A stretch of 64,000 nucleotides of DNA from Oegoconia quadripuncta (GCA_949316235.1 OX438750.1:21206865-21270864); one strand, 5' to 3'; positions 1-12,727 are shown, counted from the first letter of the stretch. Notes: a model not told the origin generated them from the sequence alone. Translations and numbers: made by a program.

Positions 1-2410
1 ATAAATTAAATAAAAAGTATTTATTCATCACAAAAAAAAACACAAGCGTTCATGAGAATCGAGAACCACAGTATTGTGATGAATGGGTAGGGACTCAGCA
101 GTGTTGCCGATTTATATACTTATTATGTGAGATTTGGTCCCACATAGATGATTTGTGATGATAAAAAAATATATTTTTATCAAAATTGTTATGAAATGTT
201 GCCATTACATTCGCAATCAGATGATAGTCAGACGAAAAAGAATTATATTTGTAGTCTTGAAATATAATTAATATACTTTCAATTTGGAATCAATAATACT
301 TCAGAAAGTAAGCTACAATTTAAAACTATATACAACTGTGGCTGTGAATTTGACTGGTCTCTTCAGTAATGACTACAGTGTAACATCATCTAATTCAAAT
401 TAAAAAAAAGATTTCTTTCGTAGGACAACAGTATTACTTGTAAATGTCACATCTTTCAACGTAATATTAAAATTATTGACATTATTGCTTATATACAAAG
501 CAAGAACGATCCAGAAACTCAAGGGTTGCTCCTTGTAAGTAGATTTGAGTAATGTGTATAAATTTGAATATATTGTATAATTAGACTGAATATGTCCATC
601 CTTCTTATCATCCAGTGATGATACAATTTGTAGAGACATGACGGATGCTATCGAACGGATTTATTTAAGTCGACTTCAAAAACATGTATCCTCATAAAAT
701 GCCAAAAGCATGTATCTGTCGTAGGCAGATCGTTGAACTAGCCATTCAATTGAATGTCTAGGCGGATCGTAATGGATAACAGACATTTCAGTTTTGTCAG
801 AAAACTGCGCGCTACTCGGATTGTTAGGTTTTCTTTTGGATACTACAGAGGAGCTCAGGAAATATCCGCCATTTATTACAACCCACCTATGGTATTCAAT
901 AACCACTATCCACTATCGGACACTTAGATAATACGAATAAGAATTTTTGTGAAGTTCAGGGAATACATGTTTTAGTACTACACCTCTCGAGTAATTATTA
1001 TTGGAATATGACAAGGTTTCGAATCCAACTAAAGATTTTGTCGGGTAAACCAAAGTGGTGCACTGTACGAGTAGTTGCCCTCTTTTCAGTCGCGTAATCG
1101 TTTGCGACGTTTGTCACCTCCTGTGTATATTATTTATGTTCTGGCAATACGTTTCGCTGTTCTGGGAAACCGCGACACTGTCTAAGCTAACTAACGTTCA
1201 TTGTGCTCTGTTTCAAACACATTATTGCTTGTTAAAAGTGGGTTGATGTGATGTGTCCACCTGTGACTTGATTATCAACGTTAACGGATATTCTACAATA
1301 TTAGATGAACGAGGCGGTGGAAATGTTGGTAACTATATTTTGTAATGGCTTTACCAAAATGAGAGTTTACTGGACGGTTTTAAGCACAATGAATTTTCAT
1401 TTGTCATCTTCTTTTCATCCTCAGAAGAAGGGTAATGTTTTCGAGTGTATGTTTGTATGTAGATGTCTATGTTACCTCCTGTAGCCTAAACGGCTCGACC
1501 GATTTTGAAGTACAAAGTGGCGTTCGATTCGTCCTAATCCCTATTGTTATAACATATATTTTATTGTAAAAAAATCCAACATGGCGCCCGCAAAATACAA
1601 ATTATCCTGTCGGATTTTTTGATTAACATAAACAGTTATTTAACTAAATGTCTTACTAAATTAAAACTTAAAATGCGCCAGGGGAATGAATTTGATAAGT
1701 ATCCGCTTACGTGGCTCGATGTAAACAATGTAATATAGATACAGATAGATACACAGAACAACCATAGCAGAATTGTCATTGTTTTAGTTTATAATTATTA
1801 ATCGCTGTTTATCCATCAATTACATCAAATAAATAGGTATGACTACTACTCATGTGTAACTTATCGAAACAAATAGATGAGTATAGTACGCGTCTGTGGC
1901 CATTGAAGAGTATCGGTCCATCGGCTCGTGACAGTAACAGACACCGTGACGCACGCAGGCCCGGCTCGGCCCGGCCTGGCGTGGCACAATGAGGGTAACG
2001 CCGGAAACGTAAAGAAAAAGCGCCATGTTTCACTGACATACATCTTAAAAATTCGGTCAATAGTTTACGGTCTTGTGATAGTAACCTTACGCAGTACTTA
2101 TTTCGGTAACTGAAAGCGTTACGTCACTGTGGATATCTTTATTAAATTTAAGAGCTTATGCTCTTGTCGCTGGAGTCCTTTGCTAACTACTCTACATTCC
2201 GCCTTTTCTTTGATTTCCTGATACGACACGGCATTTACTTTTTCTTTTACTGTGGATATAGAATACTAATAATCAGCGAAGTTTTTAATTGAAGACCGAT
2301 AGTGACCTTATAAGAAAAGATAAGATTTGGGGAGTGTTACGATCTACAGGGATTAAAGCTATACTATATCTATGTTTGAACTTCATCACATCGTTATTGT
2401 TATTTATACG
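1..2410. other. Non-coding stretch, no gene seen
   Basis: AT-rich sequence with only short chance reading frames, none with splice sites or recognisable motifs. The first 60 bases contain a short piece (TTTATTCATCACAAAAA) resembling the inside of the tRNA-type SINE at 2411-2650 in the opposite orientation. A small GC-rich pocket lies at about 1945-1990. Around 1450-1545 there is text typical of dispersed lepidopteran repeats (CCTAAACGGCTCGACCGAT), but I could not define its ends. Confidence 0.5.
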
Positions 2411-2650
2411 ACGAACGAGGTGTAGCGAACAGTTACCCTGTTAGTGAAACCAACGGTTGCGGGTGCGAATCCCGCGAGGGGTAAATGTTTCTGTGATGAA
2501 TGCGAACATTTATTTCTTAGTCATGGATCTTTATATAAATATTTATGTATGTGTATCTGTTATTTAGTATCCATAGTACAGTTTGCTTAGTTTGGGACTG
2601 ATGATTGATGTAAGAGTCCGAAACATTTATTTTATTTCATGAAAAAAAAA
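2411..2650 (+). repeat. tRNA-derived SINE, family 1
   Basis: The segment carries an RNA polymerase III B-box-like stretch (GGTTGCGGGTGCGAATCCCG, about 2454-2473), preceded by AAACCAACGGTTG and followed by a tRNA-unrelated body (GTGATGAATGCGAACATTTATT, then CTTAGTTTGGGACTGATGAT) and an A-rich tail. The same order of blocks recurs at 62560-62790 (+) and, in part, at 7251-7415 (-), which shows it is a dispersed family. A tRNA-like head, unrelated body and A-rich end is the known SINE plan. The exact left end is uncertain. Confidence 0.65.
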
Positions 2651-5080
2651 ATGTGTAAAACGTAAAATGTGGATGATTTTTATTTTTTTATACCCCACCG
2701 TGTGGGATGTTGTTGAATAGGCCTTTCAAAAATATTAGAGGTTATCTTGAACACTTTATCGATTCAGGGATCTGTTTGCGAAATATTAAGCTAAAGGCTA
2801 ACTAAATGATTTGTGTAAGAGTCCGAAATAATATATTTATAAATATAATAATTAGTTGAACAGTTGTCGAACCGTAAGTGAAGCAGACAATAAACACACA
2901 TATAGTTAAGATTAGGATAGGATTTGGGTTATTTATTAAACATTTACAGATACGACAGATAGATGCGTGCCAACGGGGTGTTTGCTCCAGTTTGAGAAAA
3001 ATGTGCGGCGTAATGATAATGATTGTCTCTTCGCAGTCCGCTAGATGTTATACGTTATTATAAGCCTGTAATTTGCATACTGAATCCGTCATTCCTTTCC
3101 CACATATATCCCATAGACTACAGTATATACTTACATAGAGCAGTATACTACCGTAATATCTACCAAGTTCTCGTCCGGGCTCTTACACGCATAGTATTTA
3201 TTATTGCTTATACATATTTATTTTTCAAAAGTCTAGGTATGTACCGCTTAGAAAACTAAATTGTTATGTCATATTATATATTTTAAGTTAATGGTTATTT
3301 ATGTATGACCGATGAAATTATTTAAGTAAAAGTAAATTTTTGGTTTTGCATTTTGTTTCGCGAAACTCTCACCGCGCTCAAGTATACGTAATATTACTTT
3401 ATGTATCGATAATGTGTTATTGCTTACACCTTTTAGGTTGTAATTAGTAATCAAACAAAATGAGGGAAAAGATATATTTTATTGCATAATTAAACTTACT
3501 ATCACCGAGCGGCCTATTTCTGTTTTATGATTGTTTAAAACGACAAATTTTGATTGTGTATTTTTATAAGAAAGAGTATTAAAAGCGCGGGGAGGTCTAT
3601 CCTCCCCATAGATTTCCGGAGCTCTAGACATCTTGTCTGTAATTTATTGTCCATAAGATCGGTGGTTAAAATGATATCTAAAATTCCAACATGAACACAC
3701 TTACGGATATCATGCATGAACTCACGAACAGGATTTCAAAATGCGATTAGGCATATACTTACCTCTAGGTATTCCATATGCGGTCATAAATAACAGGGTG
3801 TCGCATGCAGCACAGATTAAAACAAAGTTTCACACTGGTCTGCAGCAGAGTTGGCGAAAATCACGATGTTTTAATAAAACAATCTGATAAAAAAAAAAAT
3901 ATTTCATTGATTTTTTTGACTTTTTTATGTTTATAAGTACGACGGCAACATAGGTAATAATCTTGGGTAATAATATATAATCAATATTTATTATCTAAGT
4001 ATGTACGCCCAATGTACTGTTCTTTAACTCTATAGTACCTAGATTGAAAGAAATCCCGCTATGAGATAAGTCTAACTTTTGTGCACAGATTTAAGTTTTT
4101 TTTTATATATATTCTGTACAATAAAGCGTTAAAATAAATAAACAAATTAGTCTATCTGCCACAAAAATTCACAATAGAAACAAAAGGTTCTTCCACTTTA
4201 CCTACACTTATAATTATTTAGAGCCACATCATCTTTGGCACCAGTGGAAAGATTTTTTCCTCCTTTGGCTTGGTTCAATCTTAAGAATTGGGATTGGATA
4301 AGGAAGCAAACCCCCCGAAACCTCGGTTTTCTGTGTAATATATGCTTCATGGCGTTGTGTGTGTGTGTGGTCCAGTCTTTGTTAGAAGCTAAATATATCA
4401 TCAAAAAGGCTAACTGATTTCTATAAGGTATAAGTCATATCATGACAGGCGCGATAAGTCGGCAGAGATAAAATTTGTCCTGCTCATTCGATTGGACGAA
4501 ATATACAACTATCCCACTCTAATGTTGGCATGCTACGGGGGCTGGAATATATAACCGCTTGTTTCTTCAGGGGTTTTCTAAATTTTCAATTTATAGTTAT
4601 TATTAACTTCGTCACTCGTCTGCAATACTTACCAATCAACTATAGATTTACAAGATTACTTACTAATAAATACTTATAATGTCATAAAGTTAAGTGGTGT
4701 AATGTATACGTTACACTTTAAGCGATATCTCTCTTGCATATCAAGTGATATATATGTAAACTATATTCAGCTAACATTTAAAGCGACACCAATTTAGAGG
4801 TCACCAACTTTCAAACAGCTAACTCAATTCAGTCCGATACATTATTCAGTAGTCGATGCAAGCGAGCCAATAAAACTGCATGTACAGTATACAGCCATAT
4901 TAGTTTTCACTTTCGTTAAACAGTTCACAAATTATGCACATTTATTACCATAAAATATTATGTAGATGTACGAAATTGGTATGGCTGCAACCTTCCGTCA
5001 ATGTACTTTTCTGCTTAGAAAATAAGCATTAATCGAGCCAAATAAAACTGTCTTTAGATCTAATTAACATCAAGGTATAT
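2651..5080. other. Non-coding stretch, no gene seen
   Basis: No reading frame here has coding character, splice support or recognisable motifs. The region is AT-rich, with homopolymer runs and no repeat whose borders I could define. Confidence 0.5.
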
Positions 5081-5283
5081 CTAATCTAATTATAAATGCG
5101 ATAGTTTGGACGTTTGTTTTATTGTTGCTCAATCACTGTGAAACGGTTGAACAGATTTGGATGAAATTTGGTATTTAGGTAGAACATACGAACATAGTGT
5201 TTTATTCCGCTAAAGTGCGGGATAAACAAATGTCCGCGATAAAGGTATTTCACGCAGGCGAAGCCGCGAGCGGAAAGCTGTAG
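5081..5283 (+). repeat. Lep1-like (Helitron-type) repeat, copy 1
   Basis: Begins near CTAATTATAAATGCG, carries the internal block CACTGTGAAACGGTTGAACA / GATTTGGATGAAATTTGGTA, and ends with GCAGGCGAAGCCGCGAGCGG followed by AAAGCTG. The same start, middle and end occur at 5297-5540, 10766-10953 and, reversed, at 62855-63072. The 3' GC-rich hairpin just before CTAG or a variant is the terminal signature of Helitron-like non-autonomous elements, of which Lep1 is the common lepidopteran family. The family name is inferred from these terminal motifs. Confidence 0.65.
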
Positions 5284-5296
5284 TTTATCTAACTTC

Positions 5297-5540
5297 TAAC
5301 TAATATTATAAATGCGAACGTTTGGATATTTGTTTATTTGTTGGTTTTTTTTTTTTTTGTTGTTTAATCACGGCAAAACGGATGAACAGATTTGGATGAA
5401 ATTGGTATATAGGTAGAATATACCATGGATTAAGACATAGGATATTTTTTATGCCGATTAAGTGAGTAGTTCTCGCAGGATAAACAAATTTCCGCTATAA
5501 AGTTATTCCACGTAGGTGAAGCCGCGGGCGGAAAGCTAGT
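5297..5540 (+). repeat. Lep1-like (Helitron-type) repeat, copy 2
   Basis: A second copy in the same orientation, only about 13 bases after the first. It starts CTAACTAATATTATAAATGC, has a poly(T) expansion near 5346, then GATTTGGATGAAATTGGTAT, and ends GCCGCGGGCGGAAAGCTAG before T. The CTAG end preceded by a GC hairpin fits a Helitron-type 3' terminus. Head-to-tail placement next to copy 1 suggests tandem insertion or local duplication. Confidence 0.7.
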
Positions 5541-5580
5541 TATAAAGAAATGTTTGGGGTACCTACTTGCACCGATTATA

Positions 5581-5645
5581 GAAAGAAAGAAAGAAAGAAA
5601 CTGTTTATTCGCCACTTTGGCACATATACAACAATTGTTAGGCAA
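5581..5645 (-). repeat. LINE 3' tail with (TTTC)n
   Basis: Five GAAA units (5581-5600) are followed by CTGTTTATTCGCCACTTTGG. Read on the minus strand this is GCGAATAAACAG followed by (TTTC)n: an AATAAA polyadenylation signal close to a simple-repeat tail, as at the 3' ends of many non-LTR elements. Only the tail is recognisable. Confidence 0.4.
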
Positions 5646-6387
5646 GTAAAATAACAGAACACTCAGATAAGTGTCGCAGCAGCGAAAGGGAAACGACTCA
5701 GCTATATGCTGAGCCTATAAGAGCTCAGCGCTGGTTTACTGTCGCACCCCGACCATATCTAGTCTCCAACTCGGTAAAGTTTAATATGGTGGAGATAACG
5801 GGTAAACAAACATACATAAATAATTTACACAGCGTGCGTCCCAGAACAAAGGCAAAAAAAAAACATTTTCTTGGAAACGTTTCCAATCGTACCCGTGAAT
5901 TCTATAAAAAAAGTTTCAAAATTATAATCCGTTTTCAATGTACTGTTGCAAAGCGATAATGTTCGACTGTCGTCGTTGTTGTGGAGGTTCCATATATATT
6001 CCATGTACATCGCTAGGTTGTACCTACTGGTACTTGTATTTTTAGTTTTAATACAATTTAATAATTGTATGAGTCTAAATTATATTTCCTGCCACCCAAC
6101 ATTAAGTCATCCTAGAAAAAGGAACCAAATGTACATACCGAAGTGTTATTTCGTAGTAGAGATGTCAAAGTTTTATTATAGTACATAAGTAAGCTGAAGT
6201 AGAAAATTTTATACTAATAACGTAAAGTAATTCTATTAGTCCTAATGTATTCAGGAATTAATGCCACGAAAAATGTGAGTAGCCAAAATAATCATCTTCT
6301 ACCGTGCATGAAAACCTTGATAAAATTTTATGGCTCTCGACGATATTTTCTTTTATGGAGCAGTGGTGAATGACATAGCAGTTGCCT
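5646..6387. other. Non-coding stretch, no gene seen
   Basis: Short overlapping frames at 5825-6188 on both strands have no recognisable motif and no splice support. Nothing else stands out. Confidence 0.45.
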
Positions 6388-6520
6388 GATTCTCACATAC
6401 TCGAGATTTCAATGTCGAACGACATCAATAGGTTTGTCACTTTTACACACGTATATAAGTGTGAAAGAGATAGACATGCCAATGTCTATCGATAGACAAA
6501 TGTCGAGTGTGCGAGAATAG
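6388..6520. repeat. Imperfect inverted-repeat element (MITE-like)
   Basis: The two ends are inverted copies: 6390-6409 (TTCTCACATACTCGAGATTT) pairs with 6498-6517 (AAATGTCGAGTGTGCGAGAA) with a few mismatches. Between them are two smaller hairpins: TCACTTTTACACACG..GTGTGAAAGAGA, and the palindromic TGTCTATCGATAGACA at 6483-6498. A short hairpin-forming unit without coding capacity fits a decayed MITE, but I could not see a clear target-site duplication. Confidence 0.4.
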
Positions 6521-7250
6521 GGGTCCAGATAACACAGAGAACTGAATAACCGAGGTGGTGCAACTTAATGTAAATTTGGAGACATTTGGAAATAACGTTA
6601 AGTAGGTACCTGCCTATTTCAAGTTATGAAACAGGATAGCGAAAGATATTGAAATCCTTAAAGACTCTAGGTCGTAAATGATACGTACCTAGAAGTATGA
6701 ATAATAAGTACTGTAATGGTTTGGTTATAGGGTCTCCAATTTTATAGGGACGTAGCTTTTTTTTAGTAAATATGCGTATAATCTTCGCTAATTATTTTAT
6801 TTTCTTATATTGTTATTCCACATCATGCTTCTTTACCGGTTTGATATAACTATCTGGATCTCACGATTTATTACATAATAAAAATATGTTAACATAATCT
6901 TCGCTAAAAAGAAACTACCTACTCTACTTTTTCACATATTTTGATTGTCAATAATTCAAATTCTAAAAGAATGTTTATTTCTTTTAGCGCCCAAAGCTAT
7001 AAAATCCAATTAGAAATATGCAACCTTACAATACCTAAGTTAGTTTAAGTATTAAAAAGTAGTTACTTGTACCTTTTAAAAGTAGGTATTTACCTTTAAT
7101 TTCGTAGTATTTCGTAATACCAAAACTACATGACCTGACGACGCACATACTGAATTAGCGATTGACTATAAAAAAAAACGAAAATAAAGCTTCAGATTTT
7201 GATTTGTTCGAACCATCTCCAACCAATTGCTGATGACTTACATAGGTACA
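6521..7250. other. Non-coding stretch, no gene seen
   Basis: AT-rich sequence without a supportable gene, splice site or repeat border. Confidence 0.45.
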
Positions 7251-7415
7251 ACGTGTAATTTTTTATTTGCCCCTATTCAGGGTCGCACGCGGCAGATACA
7301 ACCAAGCCTTGCGAATAAATATTAGTATTCATTACATTTACCCTTAGCAGGATCGAACCCGCAACTGTTGGTTTCCAAGACGAGGTCAAGACCTACGACA
7401 CCAATCGCTTTTAAA
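7251..7415 (-). repeat. tRNA-derived SINE, family 1, partial, reversed
   Basis: On the minus strand the segment reads AAACCAACAGTTGCGGGTTC, then a B box GGTTCGATCC, then GGGTAAATGTAATGAAT, followed by a diverged body and an A-rich end (the T-run at 7250-7266 on the plus strand). This matches the copies at 2411-2650 and 62560-62790. Its B box is closer to the RNA polymerase III consensus than those of the other copies. Confidence 0.6.
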
Positions 7416-10400
7416 AGTAATTATTAATATTCTATCTCGCTCACGAACTAATAAGATTGTTGAGATACAAATGACAACTTACTATTGCGAGAGAAACCCT
7501 AGGTATTTACCTATCGTGAAATATAACTAGGAATAAAATTCTCCTCATAGATTCTTCCTTAATTTTAATTAAATAAAATGGTTATTGTTTATATTTTTCT
7601 CGAATAATAAATGTAGTACAAGTTTATTATTATTCACTATAGTATGTAAAGATTCCTTAAATTATACTAACTACTATATCAGGAACTTATTAGATTCTGT
7701 GAATAGAAAACTTGAATCACTACGGAGCAAGTACAATTCTGGATATAAATACGTACTTAATACCAAATTAATGATACAAACATTGAATGCTCACATAAGG
7801 TATCAGGATTATTAGCCTCTTAACGTATCGAGACGGAACGCGGCGCTTATCTGTCTTATTACATCGGCATAAAGCCTTGATATTATGAGGGATCTAGTCT
7901 GACCAGCCGTATTGATTGCCAATAAAGCGGTTTGCAGGAGGTGTCAATGGCAGTGGAAAGCGCTACCCTACCGGTTGCGAAGTCCGATCAACGCGTGCGC
8001 TTTCTAGACAGTATAATAGTGTCTGCCATCGGCAGTATTATCCGTGTGTGACCTTGTTCGAGTGCCTAACCGGGCGACTATGTTTTGGTCTTGGCTCAGG
8101 AATCTAGACGATTGCTTACAGATTGCTCTAAAATATAGAATTGACTCTACATTAAATTAAAGACTAAGTCCGTTACTTTGTCATGCATTATAATATTTCA
8201 AATTCAATTATCGATCGAAGGCCTAAAAGTGGAAACTACTTCCGAATGTATGTCATTTTTTTATGTTTTATGTATGTAAAAAACAGTTTAACTGTTTTTT
8301 ACAGCATTGGTATTAAGTATTAATGCAAAACCTATTTGTTATAATATGTTTAAAGATGCATAGTTATATACATGACATCAGGACAAAGGATTATCATGCT
8401 CATGTACCACACTGGATTTTTTATTAATGTTAAATATATAATTTATATTTATTATGTAGTAGTAAATTTTGTAAATTTACATTTAATTCCAGCTAGCTAC
8501 CTATGGCGTTGAAGTGCCCTAGAGAATCATACATAATATATGAATAAATAGTTTTATTAGTATTTTGTAACCGTATGAGGCATCCTGATAATATTCTTAC
8601 TGCAGGAGCAGGTATGGACCACAATCATTCACGACGCAAGCCCATAATTAAAGATTGTTTTGTCAGACTAGCGCCTTTCTGACAGTCGCTGTGTTTTGAA
8701 GTCGCCTCATTAGGCCACCGTCTGAATATGTCACCCACACTCTGATAATCGAAATGAACTACAAATGTCTCCACAAAAATTATTCAGTAACCAAACCGTT
8801 TACCGATATGGTTGAGGCTTGAGATTACGCATAGTAGGTTTACGTAACTACAATAGGTAATTGTTTAAATTAATAAGCGTTCCGTTCGTGCATGAAATGT
8901 TGGTGTTATTTCATAGAAGTTCACAGGGGGCGGAACGTAGACCATGTAAAAATCATGACCTATGTAATATGAAATGTAAAATTTTCAGTAATTCTAAACT
9001 AGCACGTGTATTTTCATAAAATGGTGGTACCAAAAATATCGGCGTCTGTAAATGGAATCAGCTTAATCCTAGCTCAAACGATTAAGAGTTTTAAGAAGAT
9101 TTTTGAATTGCTAAGGAATAATACATATTCCGTAGACATTCAGATATTATGGTCATTATACAACCTTGGACATAACTCCCCGGAAGGTAATTATTTTTGT
9201 TAACCGAAGTATGCACCTATGGACCAGATTGTAGGTATAGTTGCAATACACCATATTTCTGACATTATGCTTTCTGTGCATGACCTAGTAGTTTGGAGTT
9301 ACATTTAACTGATCGCTGTTTAAACGGTTTGAACGTAATTTGTTTTGTATTTGTTCTTCATTCTGCATGACAATAGCATTTAGCTTTCCATCGTTATTCG
9401 ACTTACTTCGCTAGTGTTCGAATGGTGGTGAAATTTAGTAAATAGACCCATAATGACTAAAGCGGAACTAATGAATAAGTAAGAAGTTATGCAATGTTTG
9501 GTGGGATTGAATCAATACTCAATACGTATTTAATATAAAAACATATTCACATGAGTTTTTCCGTGTAAAAGGGTTTGTTGTTTTCATTTGAATTGAATCG
9601 GCTTACTAAACCGCTGGACGCCAATGGTCAAATCTTTTTTTCTTTAAAGGGCTTACTAACAATTATTATTATATCTGACTGAGTTTTAATCAGTATTATA
9701 CCTAATTAAGAGCGCAATTACACAGCTTACAATTGGGCTAAAAGAGTTATACCTACACATAATTATAATAATATGCTTTCGATAAAAGACGGACGGATTT
9801 TCAGCCTACATTTTAGAAAAAATAGAAAAAAAAACATAACACTACAGATAGACTGAAAACAACGTTCCCTGACGTATATCAATCAAAACAAGACCTTCTT
9901 GCGGCCAGTACCCAACAGAAACGGTGAAGATAACAGTAGAATAGAAATACGAAAGTAATTTTAAATTTTAGAGCGTCGATTAATTCTTTTCGATAATGTT
10001 TCGGTTGTGTAATAAAGTGTATATTTGTATTGTAAGTAATTATCGATTTTAGAACATTAAAATGATTTCCAAAGTATAGCAGACTTGCTGTTTGGTTATA
10101 TATAGTATATATATAGTATATAATTTTAGTAGGTAGTAGTATAGGTAAAGTCATGTAATCTAGAGGTTGCCATCTGTATAACTACAATATTCAACAAATT
10201 CATAATTGACGCCACTTGATCTCATGGTTATAATTACCATTTAATCTACAATTCGAACTCCAAACCTATGAGGAAACAAATAAAAATTCTTAGATTCAAA
10301 ATGTGATGTCAGCGCCATCTACCTAGTAACTTTTGTACTGCCATGAACACCGGTATCACTCTTGGTAGTTGGCAACGTACGACGTAGTACAAGAACAACT

Positions 10401-10765
10401 CGACAGATGGCAGTTCGGAGCAGACAATTCAATAACAGTAATTTTAACTAGGTGGCGCAAGTTGTACAGAAAGCAAATCTTTAGGAACATCAGTTGGAAA
10501 ACCAAAGACTGCGTTAGTAATAGGAAATCATTGCAAAATCTATTACACAGAGTTAGTTTTCCTTGAGATTCTTCATTAGAATTCTTTAAAAAACAGATAA
10601 AATGATAATCCTTAATATTTCAACACTTCCTGCGTGCGGGATATACTTATTTGTGGCGTAAACGGTGATTTCTAAAAATCTATGTAGGTTAAACAAAACA
10701 AACATATACAAATTGCTCGTGGACATTGAATGAACTTAAACAGGTTGGGTGTATTTGGTTCTCGC
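7416..10765. other. Non-coding stretch, no gene seen
   Basis: Open frames at 7585-7815, 7916-8107, 9006-9203 and 9879-10154 show no recognisable domain or splice context. The stretch contains a near-perfect 27-nt palindrome (8276-8302) and a TATATAG-rich simple repeat (about 10095-10122). The text at 10310-10450 (GTCAGCGCCATCTACC, CGACAGATGGCAG) resembles common insect repeat debris. Confidence 0.45.
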
Positions 10766-10953
10766 CTAACTAATATTATAAATGCGAAAGTTAGGATGTT
10801 TGTTTGTTTGTTGTTCAATCACGGCGAAACGGCTGAAGTGATTTGGATGAAATTATATTATAAATATAGGATATAGGTAGAATATACCCTGGATTAAGAC
10901 ATAGGATACTTTTTATCCTGATAATGTGAGTTTTTCCAATGCGGAAAGCTAGT
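10766..10953 (+). repeat. Lep1-like (Helitron-type) repeat, copy 3
   Basis: Starts CCTAACTAATATTATAAATG, contains AATCACGGCGAAACGGCTGA and GATTTGGATGAAATTATATT, and ends GCGGAAAGCTAG before T, sharing both ends with the copies at 5081-5540. The GC-rich hairpin before the end is partly deleted. Confidence 0.65.
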
Positions 10954-11912
10954 ATTACTTATAAAAGACAGTCATGTGCGATTTGAACTTGAGTGCCGTA
11001 ATCTAATATCACCTTTGACAAACCTTCTAAATTGGCCATTAGTAGATGATGATAATTTTACATACTATTACAAATTGATTTTCGGATTTTTTCCCTTATG
11101 GTGGAAAACTATACTTCATCTCAAATTTCAAGATTCGGAAACTACTCCATAGGTTTTGATCACCAGTCAATATAGTGTCTTTGAAAGGTCGATAACTTTT
11201 AAACGATTGGGTTAGAGATTTAAATATTAACCGTAGTAGTACCTACTTGACATTAATTCTAGTTAAAAACCTCTAACCGTTTCCAAGAAAACAACAACGA
11301 AGAAATCCTATAAGGTTTTTACCTTTTAATTTACGGAATCCTAGAAACTTTAACCTTTTTTTAAGCACGACATGTTAGCCCATTTTTCTCTATCACATAT
11401 CTTGTGGCTCATTTTAACTTACTTTTTGTAACGTCCAAATTCCTTCTAAATAGCTGTAATTGTCTTCATAAAAATCATAATTTTTTTGCCTGTTTCCTCA
11501 AACCAAATCGCATTCGACGTCAAAACGTGTATCAGTCATGAATTCTTTTATTTTTTATTACAAAAACCTGTCGGACAAAGCGCGATCGAGGAGAGAAGTG
11601 GAAATATGGCACTATCTATGTGTAATGTATACGACTGTTACATTAAATTGGTAAAGAACGACAGAGCGATAGCTTTTTTATGTGCAATGGATTAGTTCAC
11701 GGTCACCTAGATACCTCAACACATTTGGGGAACGGGCTATCCTATTTCAAATAGTTGGAGCACAACAACGATAAGCATTGCTGCTGGTATTGGGACATTT
11801 AATTATTAATTTTGTTTATTTATTCAGTTGTTTCACACATATATCATAACAGTAAAATGTCCTAATGTCTTCATCATATCTGTCACAGTATACATCCACA
11901 GCTGAACATAAT
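10954..11912. other. Non-coding stretch, no gene seen
   Basis: The frame at 11486-11695 has no recognisable family. The phrase ACACATTTGGGGAACGGGC near 11720 and the nearby CATTGCTGC resemble inner parts of the poly(T)-headed repeat seen at 18229, 24250 and 29371, so a heavily decayed fragment may lie at 11700-11800. Confidence 0.35.
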
Positions 11913-12057
11913 GGTGTCAATTCGGATGTACACCAACTAAACTAAAACCAGTTTTAAAGAAGTACTGTCTCTTTCTCCCTTGAACAGTACGATGCGACGG
12001 CACCACTCCAAAACTGGTTATAGTTTAGTTTAGTTGCTGTACATCCGAATCGACACC
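11913..12057. mobile_element. Small MITE with long terminal inverted repeats
   Basis: A 145-bp unit whose arms are inverted copies of about 44 bp: 11913-11955 starts GGTGTCAATTCGGATGTACA, and the reverse complement of 12010-12057 starts GGTGTCGATTCGGATGTACA. The arms end in AACCAGTTTT on both sides. The right arm has a five-base expansion within its CTAAACTAAA run. AAT flanks both ends (11910-11912 and 12058-12060) and may be a 3-bp target duplication. There is no coding capacity, and the loop carries its own small AGTACTGT..ACAGTAC hairpin. A 3-bp AT-rich duplication would suit a PIF/Harbinger-type MITE, but the family is not proven. Confidence 0.6.
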
Positions 12058-12344
12058 AATACCACAAACCAAACCGAGTAAGTATCTACTAAACATGGAC
12101 CCCGTTAGAAATCGAACTCATTTCTGTTCTGACTAAACTAACACGAAACTTTTATAATGTTTAATTTTGATCTCTAAATCTTTTAAACATATTTCGATCT
12201 AATATCGTCGCCCACATGCAGTTTTTATTTTAATTTCCCTAAAAGTAGACTATTTTCTTCATCGACACTTTAACTGATCTCATGCAAAAAATTGAGTCCT
12301 TAACGACATGAAAAAAAGACTAACAAATAAAAACTCGCAAATTT

Positions 12345-12655
12345 TATTCATCATCAGCCCGTAAACATCCCACTGCAGCTTCCGTCGTATATGAGGGAGT
12401 ATGGGCTGTGGTATGGGCCATAGTCGGTGGACTATGGCCAGCGTGGTGACGCTGGCCCATTGTGGGTTGGGGACTTCACATGCCTTTGAAGCATGCAGGT
12501 TTCCTCAGGATGTTTTCCTTCACCGTTTAAGAACAGTCGGATGAATGCACATAAGTAATTAAATTAAACTTAAAAACTCATTGGTACATTGGCCTACCTG
12601 GAAATCGAACCCGAACCTCCTAAATTGGAAGACCGCGGCGTTAAATTATATGACA
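12345..12655 (-). repeat. tRNA-related SINE (CATCATCAGCCCG family), reversed
   Basis: The plus strand reads CATCATCAGCCCGTAAACAT, then GTGGACTATGGCCAGCGTGG, then CAGGTTTCCTCAGGATGTTT, then a B-box complement (GAAATCGAACCCGAACCTCC near 12600). On the minus strand this gives a B box (GGTTCGATTTCC) at the head and the CATCATC complement at the 3' end, the layout of a widespread lepidopteran SINE. Short 3'-end pieces of the same family occur at 33520-33580 and 40708-40776. Confidence 0.6.
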
Positions 12656-12727
12656 TTTGAAGTGTTTTGAAGTTTAGACCAATTTATGATTATATTCACT
12701 ATGCTCTATAATTTGTACCTACTAATA

